In this document: in pieces, positions 18,091-29,340 of the stretch | Position numbering within the stretch: the stretch's first letter is position 1 | Layout of the letters: each line of letters opens with the position of its first letter | Assembly (NCBI GenBank): GCA_947568535.1 | Contig: CANOPF010000009.1 | Coordinates: 1-35,670 of the forward strand | Reading direction: 5' to 3' | Origin: an uncultured Clostridium sp. | GTDB taxonomy: Bacteria; Bacillota; Clostridia; TANB77; CAG-508 | Length of the DNA stretch: 35,670 nucleotides | Program-made: the position numbers and the translations under genes | The notes under the pieces: model-generated | The model's input: the letters and a program-made list of their open reading frames with translations, nothing else | What the model was told of the DNA's origin: nothing | Databases searched by the model: none

Positions 18091-18363
18091 TTATCTTATA
18101 TTTTCTAGATATTCTTTCGCCTTCTGTCTTCCATTTCTATATGTTGTTGTATATTCCTTTTGTCTTTGTATTCGATTAACAAAATTTTTTCTGCTATTGC
18201 CTTCTTCTAATCTCTTGCTTTCTTCTATCGTTACAATTTTATATCCTCCAGAAAACTGTTCTACTGTTGTATAATGCTCAAATCCTGGTTGTTTGAGTAT
18301 GGCTAATGCCTCTGACATATTATAAACTTTCCCTATCTTGTATGTTTTTCTTTGCCATCCCAT
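18091..18363 (-). CDS. Hypothetical basic protein between pheS and pheT
   Basis: A 90-residue, Lys/Arg-rich protein beginning MGWQRKTYKIGKVYNMSEAL. SD AGGAGTG precedes the ATG. The middle (LKQPGFEHYTTVEQFSGGYKIVTIEE) could form a small beta-alpha unit; the C-terminus is strongly basic and helical (RKNFVNRIQRQKEYTTTYRN). No signal peptide or membrane segment. I do not recognise a family. Its place between the two synthetase subunits is unusual and suggests an RNA- or synthetase-related role, which is only inference. Confidence 0.7.
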   Translation of the reverse strand: MGWQRKTYKIGKVYNMSEALAILKQPGFEHYTTVEQFSGGYKIVTIEESKRLEEGNSRKNFVNRIQRQKEYTTTYRNGRQKAKEYLENIR

Positions 18364-18438
18364 ATTTCAACACTCCTATTAATCTAATCTTAATCTATAA
18401 ATTTTCTTCTCTATTTTTAGACGACTTATTGAATATCA

Positions 18439-19458
18439 CTAAAACTGTTTTAGAAATCTTACATCATTTTCAAATAATAATCTCATATCTTCAATGCCAA
18501 ACTTTGCCATAGCTATTCTCTCTACACCAAATCCAAAGGCAAATCCAGAATACTCGTCTGGATCAATTCCACAATTTCTTAGCACATTAGGATGTACCAT
18601 TCCACATCCTAACAATTCAATCCATCCCTCTCCTTTGCATACTTTACAACCTTTTCCTCCACAAACAAAACAAGATACATCTGCCTCTGCACTTGGTTCT
18701 GTAAAAGGAAAATGATGTGGTCTAAACCTAATTTTTGTCTTCTCACCTAAACACTTTTTAGCAAACATTTCTAATGTTCCTTTTAAATCTGTCATAGCAA
18801 TATTTTTATCTACAACCAAACCTTCTATTTGATGAAACACTGGTGAATGAGTAGCATCTACACTATCTGAACGATATACACTCCCTGGACAAATAATTTT
18901 AATTGGTGGCTTTTGCATTTCCATTACTCTCACCTGTACAGGAGAAGTTTGACTTCTTAACAGAATATCTTCTGTAATATAAAATGTATCTTGCACATCT
19001 CTGGCTGGATGGTCTGGTGGTGTATTTAATTTATCAAAATTATAAATCGCTTTTTCTACTTCTGGTCCATCTGCTATTTGATATCCCATTCCTAAAAATA
19101 TTTCTTCTACTTCATCAATAATTTGTGTGATAGGATGTAATGATCCTAAATTTACTTTTTTGCTTGGTTCTGTTACATCTCTATTTTCGGTTTCTAATTT
19201 ATTTTGTAATATTTTTCTTTTACATTCTTCTTCCTTTTTTTGCATTAAAAGTTCCAATTCATCTCTTACCTGATTCACTAAACTACCTATTATTGGTCTT
19301 TCTGTTGGACTTAATTTTCCCATTCCTCTTAATACAACAGTTAGTTCTCCCTTTTTCCCTAAATATTTCACTTTCCATTCATTTAATTCTCTTTCTTCTT
19401 GACACGCTTCTATTTCCTTAATTGCATTTTCCTTAATTTTCATAATTTCTTCTCTCAT
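18439..19458 (-). CDS. pheS: Phenylalanyl-tRNA synthetase alpha subunit
   Basis: The 339-residue catalytic subunit. An N-terminal coiled coil (about residues 1-90) precedes the class II core: [39 protein letters not shown], and motif 3 [19 protein letters not shown]. An internal cysteine cluster [19 protein letters not shown] is typical of many bacterial PheS. The start is set by GGGAGA about eight bases upstream. A T-box leader controls it. Confidence 0.96.
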   Translation of the reverse strand: MREEIMKIKENAIKEIEACQEERELNEWKVKYLGKKGELTVVLRGMGKLSPTERPIIGSLVNQVRDELELLMQKKEEECKRKILQNKLETENRDVTEPSKKVNLGSLHPITQIIDEVEEIFLGMGYQIADGPEVEKAIYNFDKLNTPPDHPARDVQDTFYITEDILLRSQTSPVQVRVMEMQKPPIKIICPGSVYRSDSVDATHSPVFHQIEGLVVDKNIAMTDLKGTLEMFAKKCLGEKTKIRFRPHHFPFTEPSAEADVSCFVCGGKGCKVCKGEGWIELLGCGMVHPNVLRNCGIDPDEYSGFAFGFGVERIAMAKFGIEDMRLLFENDVRFLKQF

Positions 19459-19494
19459 CTATTTTCTCTCCCTTTTTATTTCTATCTTTAACCA

Positions 19495-19755
19495 TACAAA
19501 AAACCATTACGTCCAACTTTTTAGGACGAAATGGCTATCATTCGTGGTACCACCTAAATTTATTAGTATATTTTACTAACCTCTATTCGTTTTAACGGTT
19601 CGACCGCTTTTTCCTACTTCTATTTCAGAAAAAGACCTAAAAAGTGAAATTTCAATATATTTTATATGGGATGACTTTCAGCCTAGATCATCTTCTCTTA
19701 TCATATTTTATTTATATCTACTTTGCTTTTTATGTGGCTTTCCTTTAATTTCTGA
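19495..19755 (-). ncRNA. T-box leader of pheS
   Basis: The conserved T-box sequence AGGTGGTACCACGAA lies at 19541-19555 (minus strand). It is followed by a strong terminator: arms GGACG-T-AATGG (19504-19514) and CCATT-T-CGTCC (19524-19534), then a T run. Upstream (about 19600-19755) is a long stem-I-like region with an apical GATGA/TCATC hairpin; a TTC at 19646-19648 is a possible Phe specifier, not proven. Uncharged tRNA-Phe would favour readthrough into pheS. Confidence 0.88.
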
Positions 19756-19760
19756 TGTTT

Positions 19761-19789
19761 ATTTTAACATATCTTCTCATATTTTACAA
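19761..19789 (-). promoter_or_regulatory. Promoter of the pheS T-box transcript
   Basis: TTGTAA (19784-19789), 17-base spacer, TAAAAT (19761-19766). Divergent from the promoter of the VWA-domain gene. Confidence 0.6.
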
Positions 19790-19817
19790 GTGTTTTTCTA
19801 AAATTATATCAAAAACA

Positions 19818-19845
19818 TTGTATATCCTTAGATTTGTGTTATAAT
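19818..19845 (+). promoter_or_regulatory. Promoter of the VWA surface protein
   Basis: TTGTAT (19818-19823), 16-base spacer, TATAAT (19840-19845), about 35 bases before the ATG with an AAGGAGTG SD. Together with the T-box and its promoter this explains the gene-free stretch 19459-19880. Confidence 0.6.
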
Positions 19846-19880
19846 AATAGAAAGATTTAAAAAAGGAGTGTTCATTTAAT

Positions 19881-21275
19881 ATGAAAAATAAAATTTTTAT
19901 TGGAATATTTTTAATTATTGTTCTCATGAGCAATCTATCTTTAGCCTCTTACCATACTGTTACTATGAGTGTTGTAGAAGAACCTATCTGTTCTATTTCT
20001 TTAGGAGAAAATGCAACATTTGAAAAAAAGTTAATCCAAAAAAACTTAACCAATAAAGAAGTCACTTTACAACTACAAGTTACTAATAAAGCCAAAATAG
20101 AAAAACCAACAGGAGAGATCATGTTAGTTATTGATAATTCCAACAGTATGACCAATGTTACTTCCACTGGAGCAATGAGAAAAGATGTTGTATTATCTTC
20201 TGTCAAAAAATTAATTACTGGTCTATTAAAAGATAATAATGGTTTAAAAGTAGGTGCAGTTAGTTTTTCTTCTACGTCAGAAAAAAACGCAGAAGGAACA
20301 CTTACTTTAGGTACTACCAAAGATGCTACTTTGCTTTCTCATTTAACTTCTGATCTTTCTGCTTTAACTAATGCTATTAATCAAATCACTTTTGCAGACA
20401 GTACTACCGCCTCTTACACTAATTTACAAGCTGGATTAACTATGGCAAAACAATTATTTTCTGAAGAAAAAAATGATAAAATACTAATTGTTTTAACTGA
20501 TGGTCTACCAAATGTTATCTTAAATCGAAATGAAGTAAGTTATAATGAAGATACTATTTCTGCTACAAAATCAGAATATACTTCTATTGTTACTTCTGGT
20601 ATACAAGTAATGACTATGCTTACTGGTATTGCTGATGGTAATGCTTCTATCTCTTCAGATATCACTTATAATCAATATATTGAGAAAATATTCGGAACTA
20701 CAACCAATCCAACTGCTGGTACATTTTATTACATCTCTGATCATGAAATTGAAAAAACGATTACTGAGGATATTTATGATTCATTAATGCCTACGAAAAA
20801 ATCACTAAAAAATATTACTATTGTAGATTATTTTCCTGAAGAAATTGTAAATAATTTTGATTTTGCTTATGTTTCGGATGCCAATATAGGAACTATCTCC
20901 ACCAGCATTAATCCCGCAAGCCATTCTATTACTTGGACTATCCCTGAATTAGAAAGTGGGCAGACAGCTACTGTTCAATATACGTTAACCCTAAAAGAAA
21001 ATTTTGATTCAGCAATTTTGGATAAAATACTGCCTACTAATCAAAAAGTAGATATCCATTATGACGATATGCATGGAGCAGAACAAACGAAAACATCTAA
21101 TATTTCGCCAAAATTGCGACTTACGGAACCTAAAGCTCCTGTAAAAAAAGAAGAACCTAAAATTTTACCTAAAGCTGGTAGTACTTTTATCTTATTTGGT
21201 TTTGTCCTTGTAGCTACAGGATTATCTTTCTATTCCATAATAAAATTAAGACATATTGATAAAAAAATGAAATAG
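19881..21275 (+). CDS. VWA-domain surface protein with LPKAG sortase anchor
   Basis: A secreted, wall-anchored protein of 464 residues. A signal peptide (about 1-22, MKNKIFIGIFLIIVLMSNLS) is followed by a von Willebrand factor A domain with the metal-ion site DNSNS at residues 85-89 and ILIVLTDGLPN later in the fold. A DUF11/isopeptide-like beta domain (about 310-400, ITIVDYFPEEIVNNF to ATVQYTLTLKE) comes next. The C-terminus has LPKAG at about 429, a hydrophobic helix and a basic tail: a sortase cell-wall sorting signal. VWA tips are typical of adhesins and sortase-assembled pilus proteins. No sortase or pilin partners are nearby. Ligand unknown. Confidence 0.82.
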   Translation: MKNKIFIGIFLIIVLMSNLSLASYHTVTMSVVEEPICSISLGENATFEKKLIQKNLTNKEVTLQLQVTNKAKIEKPTGEIMLVIDNSNSMTNVTSTGAMRKDVVLSSVKKLITGLLKDNNGLKVGAVSFSSTSEKNAEGTLTLGTTKDATLLSHLTSDLSALTNAINQITFADSTTASYTNLQAGLTMAKQLFSEEKNDKILIVLTDGLPNVILNRNEVSYNEDTISATKSEYTSIVTSGIQVMTMLTGIADGNASISSDITYNQYIEKIFGTTTNPTAGTFYYISDHEIEKTITEDIYDSLMPTKKSLKNITIVDYFPEEIVNNFDFAYVSDANIGTISTSINPASHSITWTIPELESGQTATVQYTLTLKENFDSAILDKILPTNQKVDIHYDDMHGAEQTKTSNISPKLRLTEPKAPVKKEEPKILPKAGSTFILFGFVLVATGLSFYSIIKLRHIDKKMK

Positions 21276-21282
21276 TCATTTC

Positions 21283-22590
<1,308 letters not shown>

Positions 22591-22692
22591 TTTCTTTTCA
22601 CTCCTTTGTTTTATTTTATCCATTTTTTTCTAGTTTATACTCAGGTTTTCTCTGGTACACCATATGAAAATGGGAAAGATTTTTTATGATTA

Positions 22693-24324
22693 TTAAGATG
22701 CTTTTTTACTTCTTAATGTATTAGCATATTGTAAACTCACTTCATTAACTTCTCCTGATGAAATTCTAGCAATTTCTTCAATCATTTCCTCTTCTTGTAA
22801 TAATCGTACTTGTGTTCTTGTCCTCTCTTGCTCAATATGCTTACTAATAAAATAATGATAATCTGCCATAGCTACTATATTGGGTAAATGCGAAATACAC
22901 ATAACTTGATGACTATTAGCTATTGTCTTTAATTGATTAGCAACTGAATTAGCTGCTTTGCCACTAATTCCTGTATCAATTTCATCAAAGATAAGAACAG
23001 GCATCTTATCGGTATCTGCTAATACTTTTTTTATGGCAAGCATTGTTCTAGACATTTCTCCACCTGAGGCTATTTTAGATAATTCCTTTTCTTCTTCTCC
23101 TTTATTCGTTGCTAGATAAAAAATAACCAGATCTTTTCCTGTCTTTAAATATTCATCTTCTAAATATCTAACTTTTATATCTATTTTTGCATTTTTCATT
23201 TCTAGTTCAATTAATTCTTGATTAATTCTTTCACTTAATATCTTAGCCTTTTCATATCTTATTTTATTCATCTGCCTTGCTAGTAACTTCATTTGTTCTT
23301 CTATTTCTTTTTGTTTTTTTCTTAACATATCATGATATTCCTCTAAATTTTCTATCTGCTCAATTTCTTGTTGAATAGTTTCCTTATAATGTAAAATTTC
23401 TTCTATTGTATTACCATACTTCCTCTTTAAATCCTGAATTGTATTTAATCTTTCTTCTATATCATTTCTTTCTTGTTCATCAAAATCGATATCACTGTGA
23501 TAACCATTAACATCTCTTGCTAGTTCTTGTAATTCATAATAAACATTTTTTAATTCACTTGTTGCTTTTTCATATTTTGTATCGATTTGTTCAATTCTCT
23601 CTAATGCTCTTATCGCCATACTAATACTATCTATTGCATGTTCGGATATTAACTTATCTGCTTCCCTTAAATTTTCTGTTATTTTTTCTGCATGCAACAT
23701 GATTTTTCTTTTTTCTTCTAGTTCTTCCTCTTCTTGTATGTTTAACTTTGCACCTTCTATCTCTCTTATCTGATATTGTAATAAATCTAATTTTCTTTGT
23801 TTTTCTTGCTCATCGCCAAAATTTGCTTTTAACTCTTGTCTAATTTGATTATATTGCTCATAAAATTCTTTATACTTTTGCTTTTTCTGTATTATGTTTT
23901 GCCCAATAAATCCATCTAAATAATTTAAATGCATTTTTGTCTCTAATAAATTTTGATTATCATTTTGCCCATGGATTTCAATAAATTGACTCATAAATTC
24001 TTTTAATTCATTCACTGTTACCATTCTTCCATTAATTTTACACATATTTTTACCATTTACATTGATTTCTCTGGATATAATAATATTGCCATCAATTGCT
24101 TTTGTATTTTGTGGCTCATACATACATAGTTCTACAAAAGATTGGGTTTCTCCCTTTCGTATCATTTCTTTCGAAAATCTTCCTCCTGATATAATTTGTA
24201 GTGAATCGATAATTAATGTCTTTCCTGCACCAGTTTCCCCTGTTAAAACATTTAACCCTTTATTAAAATCAATGGTTATATCTTCGATAATTCCTATATT
24301 TTTTATATGTAATGTTGTTATCAT
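22693..24324 (-). CDS. recN: DNA repair protein RecN
   Basis: SMC-like ATPase that acts early in double-strand break repair. The 543-residue protein has Walker A LTGETGAGKTLIIDSL near residue 30, a long central coiled coil (about 160-370) and a C-terminal ABC head. That head carries the signature IASGGEMSRTMLAIKKVLA and Walker B VLIFDEIDTGISGKAA. SD AAGGAGGGA precedes the ATG. It has its own strong promoter between hemW and recN, flanked by inverted LexA-like half sites. Confidence 0.95.
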   Translation of the reverse strand: MITTLHIKNIGIIEDITIDFNKGLNVLTGETGAGKTLIIDSLQIISGGRFSKEMIRKGETQSFVELCMYEPQNTKAIDGNIIISREINVNGKNMCKINGRMVTVNELKEFMSQFIEIHGQNDNQNLLETKMHLNYLDGFIGQNIIQKKQKYKEFYEQYNQIRQELKANFGDEQEKQRKLDLLQYQIREIEGAKLNIQEEEELEEKRKIMLHAEKITENLREADKLISEHAIDSISMAIRALERIEQIDTKYEKATSELKNVYYELQELARDVNGYHSDIDFDEQERNDIEERLNTIQDLKRKYGNTIEEILHYKETIQQEIEQIENLEEYHDMLRKKQKEIEEQMKLLARQMNKIRYEKAKILSERINQELIELEMKNAKIDIKVRYLEDEYLKTGKDLVIFYLATNKGEEEKELSKIASGGEMSRTMLAIKKVLADTDKMPVLIFDEIDTGISGKAANSVANQLKTIANSHQVMCISHLPNIVAMADYHYFISKHIEQERTRTQVRLLQEEEMIEEIARISSGEVNEVSLQYANTLRSKKAS

Positions 24325-24371
24325 ATAATTCCCTCCTTATTCAGTTCTTTCCTTATTTATGTACTAAAAAA

Positions 24372-24428
24372 ATGTTCGTTTTTATTGTATCGCCTATTTT
24401 AAAAATTGTCAATACTTTTTACGAACAT
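24372..24428 (-). promoter_or_regulatory. recN promoter flanked by LexA-like half sites
   Basis: Perfect TTGACA (24407-24412), 17-base spacer, TACAAT (24384-24389). The promoter sits between inverted 8-mers, ATGTTCGT (24421-24428 on the transcribed strand) and ACGAACAT (24372-24379). Each resembles half of the Gram-positive LexA box CGAAC-N4-GTTCG. A T run follows the promoter-distal arm, so the pair could also fold as a long-loop terminator after hemW. Confidence 0.55.
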
Positions 24429-24436
24429 TTTTTCTA

Positions 24437-25570
24437 TTAAATAAATTGTTGCCATACTAAATTTGCAAAATCGATCCCTTTATTGGTTAAAAAGATTCTA
24501 TCTCCATCAATTTGTAATAATCTTTCTTCTACTAACTTTTGTAATTCTTTTCTAAAAAGAAAAATAGGATTATCTTGATATTTTTCTTTAAACTCACTAA
24601 TACTGATTCCTTCTATTTTTCTTAATCCTAATAACATATACTCTTTTTTCTTATCTTCTAAATTTTGTTTTTCCTCTATTTGTTTATCTTCAAAACTCCA
24701 TTCTCCATTTTCTGTAAAAACTGTGTTAGCATAACGAATTCCATCTAAATAAGAATGACTAGCTACGCCTAAGCCTATATATTCCTTTTGCTCCCAACAA
24801 TTTATATTATGTTTCGATTCTTTTCCTTCCTTAGCAAAATTAGATATTTCATAATGCTTATATCCATTTTGTTCTAATGTATTTTTCACATACCAATACA
24901 TATTTCTTTCTAAATCCTCGTCTGGTAATTGTCTTTGACCAGTTTGAATTAGTTCATGTAATTGAGTATTTTCCTCTACCATCAAGGAATATACACTTAA
25001 ATGATTTGGTTTTAACTTTTGTATTTGTTCTAGGGTTTTCTTGATATCTTGAATGGTCTGATTAGGTAATCCTATCATTAAATCTACATTAATATTATCA
25101 AATCCCATTTCCTTAACTAATTGGTAAGCTACTAAAAAATCCTCATAATTATGAATTCTTCCCATTTCCTTTAGTAAGGTATCATTCGTACTTTGTAAAC
25201 CTATACTAATTCGATTAATCCCTGATTCTTTATATTGTTGTAGTTTCTCTTTTGTGATTGTTCCTGGATTAATTTCTATGGTTATTTCTATATCCTCAAA
25301 TGTTATTGGATTTTCTTTCAATTTACTCTTTAATTCGGCTAATAATTGTTGGATATATTTTCCCTGTATAAACGATGGTGTTCCTCCTCCTATATAAATT
25401 GTTGTTACCTGATAATTAGTCCAATGATATTGTTGCATTTCCTGTATGACTTCTTGTATATATTTTTCTATTGGCATACAGGCATTAACATACGAAACAA
25501 AATCACAATAATAACATTTACTTTGACAAAATGGTATATGTATATAAACACCTAGTTCTTTTCGTTCCAT
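24437..25570 (-). CDS. hemW: Radical SAM heme chaperone HemW-like
   Basis: A 377-residue radical SAM protein of the HemN/HemW family. The cluster motif is CQSKCYYCDF near residue 15, followed by YIGGGTPS and the SAM-binding region (ITIEINPGTI, GINRISIGLQS). A C-terminal HemN-type domain has KHNINCWEQKEYIGLGVASH. HemW delivers heme; earlier annotations call it coproporphyrinogen oxidase-like. The ATG at 25570 has only a poor, too-close SD; a better AAGGAG lies about 50 bases upstream inside an inverted-repeat element. Confidence 0.9.
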   Translation of the reverse strand: MERKELGVYIHIPFCQSKCYYCDFVSYVNACMPIEKYIQEVIQEMQQYHWTNYQVTTIYIGGGTPSFIQGKYIQQLLAELKSKLKENPITFEDIEITIEINPGTITKEKLQQYKESGINRISIGLQSTNDTLLKEMGRIHNYEDFLVAYQLVKEMGFDNINVDLMIGLPNQTIQDIKKTLEQIQKLKPNHLSVYSLMVEENTQLHELIQTGQRQLPDEDLERNMYWYVKNTLEQNGYKHYEISNFAKEGKESKHNINCWEQKEYIGLGVASHSYLDGIRYANTVFTENGEWSFEDKQIEEKQNLEDKKKEYMLLGLRKIEGISISEFKEKYQDNPIFLFRKELQKLVEERLLQIDGDRIFLTNKGIDFANLVWQQFI

Positions 25571-25581
25571 TCTCTTCTTTC

Positions 25582-25669
25582 ATTGCCAATAGAGATAGTT
25601 GTTCTTGGCAATTTTACTCCTTACTTTATACTTATTTTATGACTACAGAGGTCTGTGCCTATTGGCAAT
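25582..25669 (-). repeat. Intergenic inverted-repeat element, copy A (whiA/hemW)
   Basis: On the minus strand ATTGCCAATAG (25669-25659, spanning the whiA stop) can pair with CTATTGGCAAT (25592-25582). An inner ATTGCCAA (25612-25605) can pair with the same TTGGCAAT. AAGGAG (25622-25617) precedes the inner arm. A diverged copy lies at 31524-31597. Together they suggest alternative RNA folds near the start of the next gene. Confidence 0.45.
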
Positions 25670-26523
25670 TTTCTGCTATTTCTATTATTTTTTTCAATCG
25701 ATAATTAACGCCAGATTTTCCTAATGGCTGTTTCAATTTTTTTCCTAATTCAACTAATGACATATCTGGATTTTCTAGTCGCAAAATAGCTATTTCTTTT
25801 AACTTTTGTTCTAATTTCTTGAATTTTCCAGTTTTTTGTAATTTTTTTATGGCTGAAATTTGTTGAATGGAAGCATTAATGGTTTTATTCAAATTAGCTG
25901 TTTCACAATTGACTAATCGATTTACTTTTCCCCTCAGCTCTTTTTGGATTCTAATGTCTTCAAACTGCATAACAGCTTTATTGGCTCCAATTAGTGCTAA
26001 AAACTTTGATATCTCTTCTCCCTCTTTGATATAGATTGAACATTGGAACGTTTTTGCATAAACGCCTAATTGTTGCAATATATGAACTAATTCTTCTAAA
26101 TTTTTCTGATTTTTTAAATCTACTTCTAAATGATATTCTTTTTCTGGATTGTTTACAAATCCTGAACCCATAAAAGCTCCCCTGATCATTGCTTTGGCAT
26201 TCTCTTCTTTTAACTTTTCTTTTATCATGACATATATTTGTTGTTCTTGTATCAACACAAAATTAATATCTTTTATTTTCACTGTAATAGTAAATGTTTT
26301 TCCGCGATATATCTATGTTATGGTGAATATTTAAATTCGATAATAACTTAGAGAAACGATTAATATTATAATCATTTTCTGTTGAAAATTTAATTTCTTT
26401 ATTTTTAATTATTGCCGTATTATCTGATATGAGATAACCAATTAATTCATTTTTTACCATTTCTTTATTCGTTAAACTGCTTGTCTTATTTAATTCTTGT
26501 TTTATATCTGAAGAAAATGACAT
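25659..26523 (-). CDS. whiA: WhiA, read through a +1 shift at CGGA
   Basis: DNA-binding protein conserved in Gram-positives, linked to cell division and, in actinomycetes, sporulation. The ATG at 26523 (GGAGGGA SD) reads MSFSSDIKQELNKTSSLTNK to HHNIDIS, where CGG occurs at codon 74; frame 0 stops about 13 codons later. The +1 frame continues KTFTITVKIKDINFVLIQ. The LAGLIDADG-like core has RGAFMGSGFVNNPEKEYHLE. The C-terminal helix-turn-helix has LENPDMSLVELGKKLKQPLG and KSGVNYRLKKI, all typical of WhiA. Counting CGGA as one codon gives 287 residues, slightly short of the ~310 usual for the family. Confidence 0.9.
26301..26304 (-). other. Recoding site 5: CGGA, +1 shift, whiA codon 74
   Basis: Context is ATA TCG CGGA AAA ACA. 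The restored sequence is DIS-x-KTFTITVKI. Both halves are recognisable WhiA sequence. An A-rich stretch follows the site, but the extra base removed is again the C of CGGA. Confidence 0.8.
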
Positions 26524-26541
26524 GCTATTCCCTCCTTTATT

Positions 26542-27390
26542 TTAATCTTTTCGTTTTGTTACAAATATTCTGTCTTTACCACATAAATCTTTTTTACTAT
26601 ACGTTTCTTGATATTTCCCCTCTTGTTCAATTAATGCCTTAATTGCTGTTTTTTGATCATATCCAATTTCCAGACACAGATATCCCTTACTCATCAAAAA
26701 TTGATGCGATTGATGTAAGATTTTGCGATAAAAATCTAGCCCATCTTTTCCACCATCTAAAGCGATTCTTGGTTCTTTTTGTACTTCTTTATCCAGTGTT
26801 TTGACTATTTCTTTTTTTATATAGGGTGGATTGGATACGATGATATCATATTTTTCCTTAGATACATCTTCAAATAAATCCGATAAACAAAAAACAATCT
26901 GCTTGTCTACGTCATTCTTTCTCGCATTTTTTTTAGCTACGTTTAATGCTTCTTGACTGATATCAACAGCAGTAATTTGGCAATTTTCTCTATATTTAGC
27001 TAAAGATATAGCTATTGCTCCACTCCCTGTACATAAATCTAAAATTTTTCTGGCATTTATTCTTTCTGCTACTTTTAAGACTTCTTCTACCAAAACTTCT
27101 GTATCTGGTCTAGGTATTAATACCTTGTCATCAACATAAAAATCCATTTTCATAAATTCTTGTTTATGGGTAATGTGTTGTAATGGGACTCCGTTTTTCA
27201 TATCTTCAATATGATGAAAATATTTTTCTTCTTGCTTTGGTGTTAGTTTTTGTTCATCATATATTATTAAATATTGTCGTGTTTGCTTTAATATAAATTG
27301 CATCAATAGCCTCGCTTTTAACTTAGGCTCTTCTATATTCTCTGTTTTTAAGTTCATGGTTGCTTTATTGATTGCTTCTTTAATGGTCAT
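26542..27390 (-). CDS. prmC: Release factor glutamine methyltransferase PrmC
   Basis: Methylates the Gln of the GGQ motif in RF1/RF2. The 282-residue protein has an N-terminal helical domain, then the SAM site ILDLCTGSGAIAISLAKY near residue 117 and the catalytic IIVSNPPYIKKE near residue 187. It lies just upstream of whiA. It contains two out-of-frame CGGA (TCG GAT at 26879-26882; AAC GGA at 27190-27193) with no loss of frame. Confidence 0.94.
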   Translation of the reverse strand: MTIKEAINKATMNLKTENIEEPKLKARLLMQFILKQTRQYLIIYDEQKLTPKQEEKYFHHIEDMKNGVPLQHITHKQEFMKMDFYVDDKVLIPRPDTEVLVEEVLKVAERINARKILDLCTGSGAIAISLAKYRENCQITAVDISQEALNVAKKNARKNDVDKQIVFCLSDLFEDVSKEKYDIIVSNPPYIKKEIVKTLDKEVQKEPRIALDGGKDGLDFYRKILHQSHQFLMSKGYLCLEIGYDQKTAIKALIEQEGKYQETYSKKDLCGKDRIFVTKRKD

Positions 27391-27510
27391 CTTTACGCCT
27401 ACTTTCTATTTCTCTATAACTCAAAAAATGCAAAACCATTAATTTAGCATTTTGCACTTTTTGTTTTTTATCTAAGTTAACTTAATATGAAATAAGAAAG
27501 AGTTTACCTA

Positions 27511-29304
27511 TTATTGAAAAAATTCTTTAAAATCTTCTTCATTTATTTTTTCTCTTTGTAATAGTGTTTCTGCTATTTTATCTAACTTATCTCTATGTTG
27601 TTTCAATAATTCTTGTGCTTCATGATAAGCTGTATCAATCAATGTTTTAACTTCTTGTCCAATTTTATCCCCTATGTTTTCTCCAAACATTTGCATCTCA
27701 TAAGGCTCTTTTCCTTGAAAATCAATTGGTCCTAATGTATCACTCATTCCATATTTGGTTACCATATCTCTAGCTATCTTAGTGGCCACTTCAATATCAT
27801 TACTTGCTCCTGTTGAGATATCATTTAATACTAATTTTTCTGCTGCTCTTCCACCTAGCAAGGCAATTAATTTTTCTTTCATTTCGGTTTTCGAGATATA
27901 ATATTTATCTTCATCTGATTTATACATCGTATATCCACCAGCAACACCTCTAGGTATAATCGATACTTCTTTTACATCTGTTTGTGTTGGTAAATATCTA
28001 CTAACTACAGCATGTCCTGCTTCATGATAAGCTGTCAATTTTTTATCTTTTTCTGAATAGACTCTTGTACGTTTTTCTAATCCTACTGTTACTTTTTTTA
28101 CGGCTTCTTCAATATCTTCATTTTCAATATCTTCATGTTTATGCTTTGTGGCTATGATGGCTGCTTCATTTAATATATTAGCCAATTCTGCTCCTGTAAA
28201 TCCTGCTGTATCTTCGGCTATGCTTTCTAAATTAACATTATCTGATATTCTCTTATCCTCTGCATGTATCTTCAATATATCTAGTCTTCCTTTTAAATCT
28301 GGTGTAGGTATAGTTACTTGTCTATCAAATCTTCCTGGTCGCAATAATGCTTTATCTAACATTTCTGGTCTGTTGGTTGCTGCCAATACAATAATTGTCT
28401 CTTCTGAACCAAAACCATCCATTTCTACTAATAACTGATTTAATGTTTGGTTATTTTCCGTCTCTGCTCCACTATTAGAAGATCTTCTTGCTCCAATGGC
28501 ATCAATTTCATCGATAAATACAATACATGGTGCTAACTTTCTAGCTTTATCAAATAATTTTCTAACACGTGATGCACCAAGTCCAGCAAACATTTCAATA
28601 AATTCTGATCCACTCATTGAAATAAATGGCACATCTGCTTCTCCTGCAATTGCTTTGGCAATTAAAGTTTTTCCTGTACCTGGCTTTCCATATAATAAAA
28701 CTCCTTTGGGAATTTTAGCACCCATTTTTGTGAATTTTTCTGGTTTTTTTAAAAATTCTACAATTTCCACTAATTCTTCTTTTTCCTCATCCAGTCCTGC
28801 TACATCATCAAATTTTACTTTTGTTTTTCTTTCTGTATCATCATATACTTTTCCCTTTTCTCCTAACCCCTGTATTTTAAATATCATAACAAATAAAGCC
28901 AGCATAATGAATGTTGGTAAAAAAGAAATAATAAAAGATGGTATTTGTGCTAAAACACTTCTAGGTTTTTGGATTAACTCAATTTCATTTCCTTCTGCTA
29001 CTTTTTCTTGAACTAATCCAATAAAACTCTCTGTATTAGGAACAATGGCATTTTTTTCTTTTTCTACATTTTTTTGTTTTACTTTAACTGTTGTACTCCC
29101 TACTCTCATCTCAATTTTTTCTATATTTCCATAAGATACTTCTTTAATTAAATCTGTATATGCTAATATATCCTCATCTTTTTTATCTTTGTCATTCATA
29201 TAAAATATCGTTAATCCTAATATGAGAATTAGTATGATTATCAGACTAAGAAGTAATAACCATAGTTTCTTATTTTTTTGTTTTTCCTCTTTCTTCTTAC
29301 TCAT
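27511..29304 (-). CDS. ftsH: ATP-dependent zinc metalloprotease FtsH
   Basis: Membrane-bound AAA+ protease for quality control. I start at the ATG at 29304 ([22 protein letters not shown]), giving 597 residues; an ATG at 29331 with its own SD adds nine. Two membrane helices (about 14-35 and 120-143) flank a short external domain. The AAA module has GKPGTGKT (about 206-213), [13 protein letters not shown] and the second-region-of-homology RPGRFDRQV. The zinc site is HEAGHAVV with a third ligand in [12 protein letters not shown]. One CGGA is out of frame (ACG GAA, 28457-28460). Confidence 0.96.
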   Translation of the reverse strand: MSKKKEEKQKNKKLWLLLLSLIIILILILGLTIFYMNDKDKKDEDILAYTDLIKEVSYGNIEKIEMRVGSTTVKVKQKNVEKEKNAIVPNTESFIGLVQEKVAEGNEIELIQKPRSVLAQIPSFIISFLPTFIMLALFVMIFKIQGLGEKGKVYDDTERKTKVKFDDVAGLDEEKEELVEIVEFLKKPEKFTKMGAKIPKGVLLYGKPGTGKTLIAKAIAGEADVPFISMSGSEFIEMFAGLGASRVRKLFDKARKLAPCIVFIDEIDAIGARRSSNSGAETENNQTLNQLLVEMDGFGSEETIIVLAATNRPEMLDKALLRPGRFDRQVTIPTPDLKGRLDILKIHAEDKRISDNVNLESIAEDTAGFTGAELANILNEAAIIATKHKHEDIENEDIEEAVKKVTVGLEKRTRVYSEKDKKLTAYHEAGHAVVSRYLPTQTDVKEVSIIPRGVAGGYTMYKSDEDKYYISKTEMKEKLIALLGGRAAEKLVLNDISTGASNDIEVATKIARDMVTKYGMSDTLGPIDFQGKEPYEMQMFGENIGDKIGQEVKTLIDTAYHEAQELLKQHRDKLDKIAETLLQREKINEEDFKEFFQ

Positions 29305-29340
29305 ATTTGTCTCCTTTCCTACTTCATTCATATATCTCCT

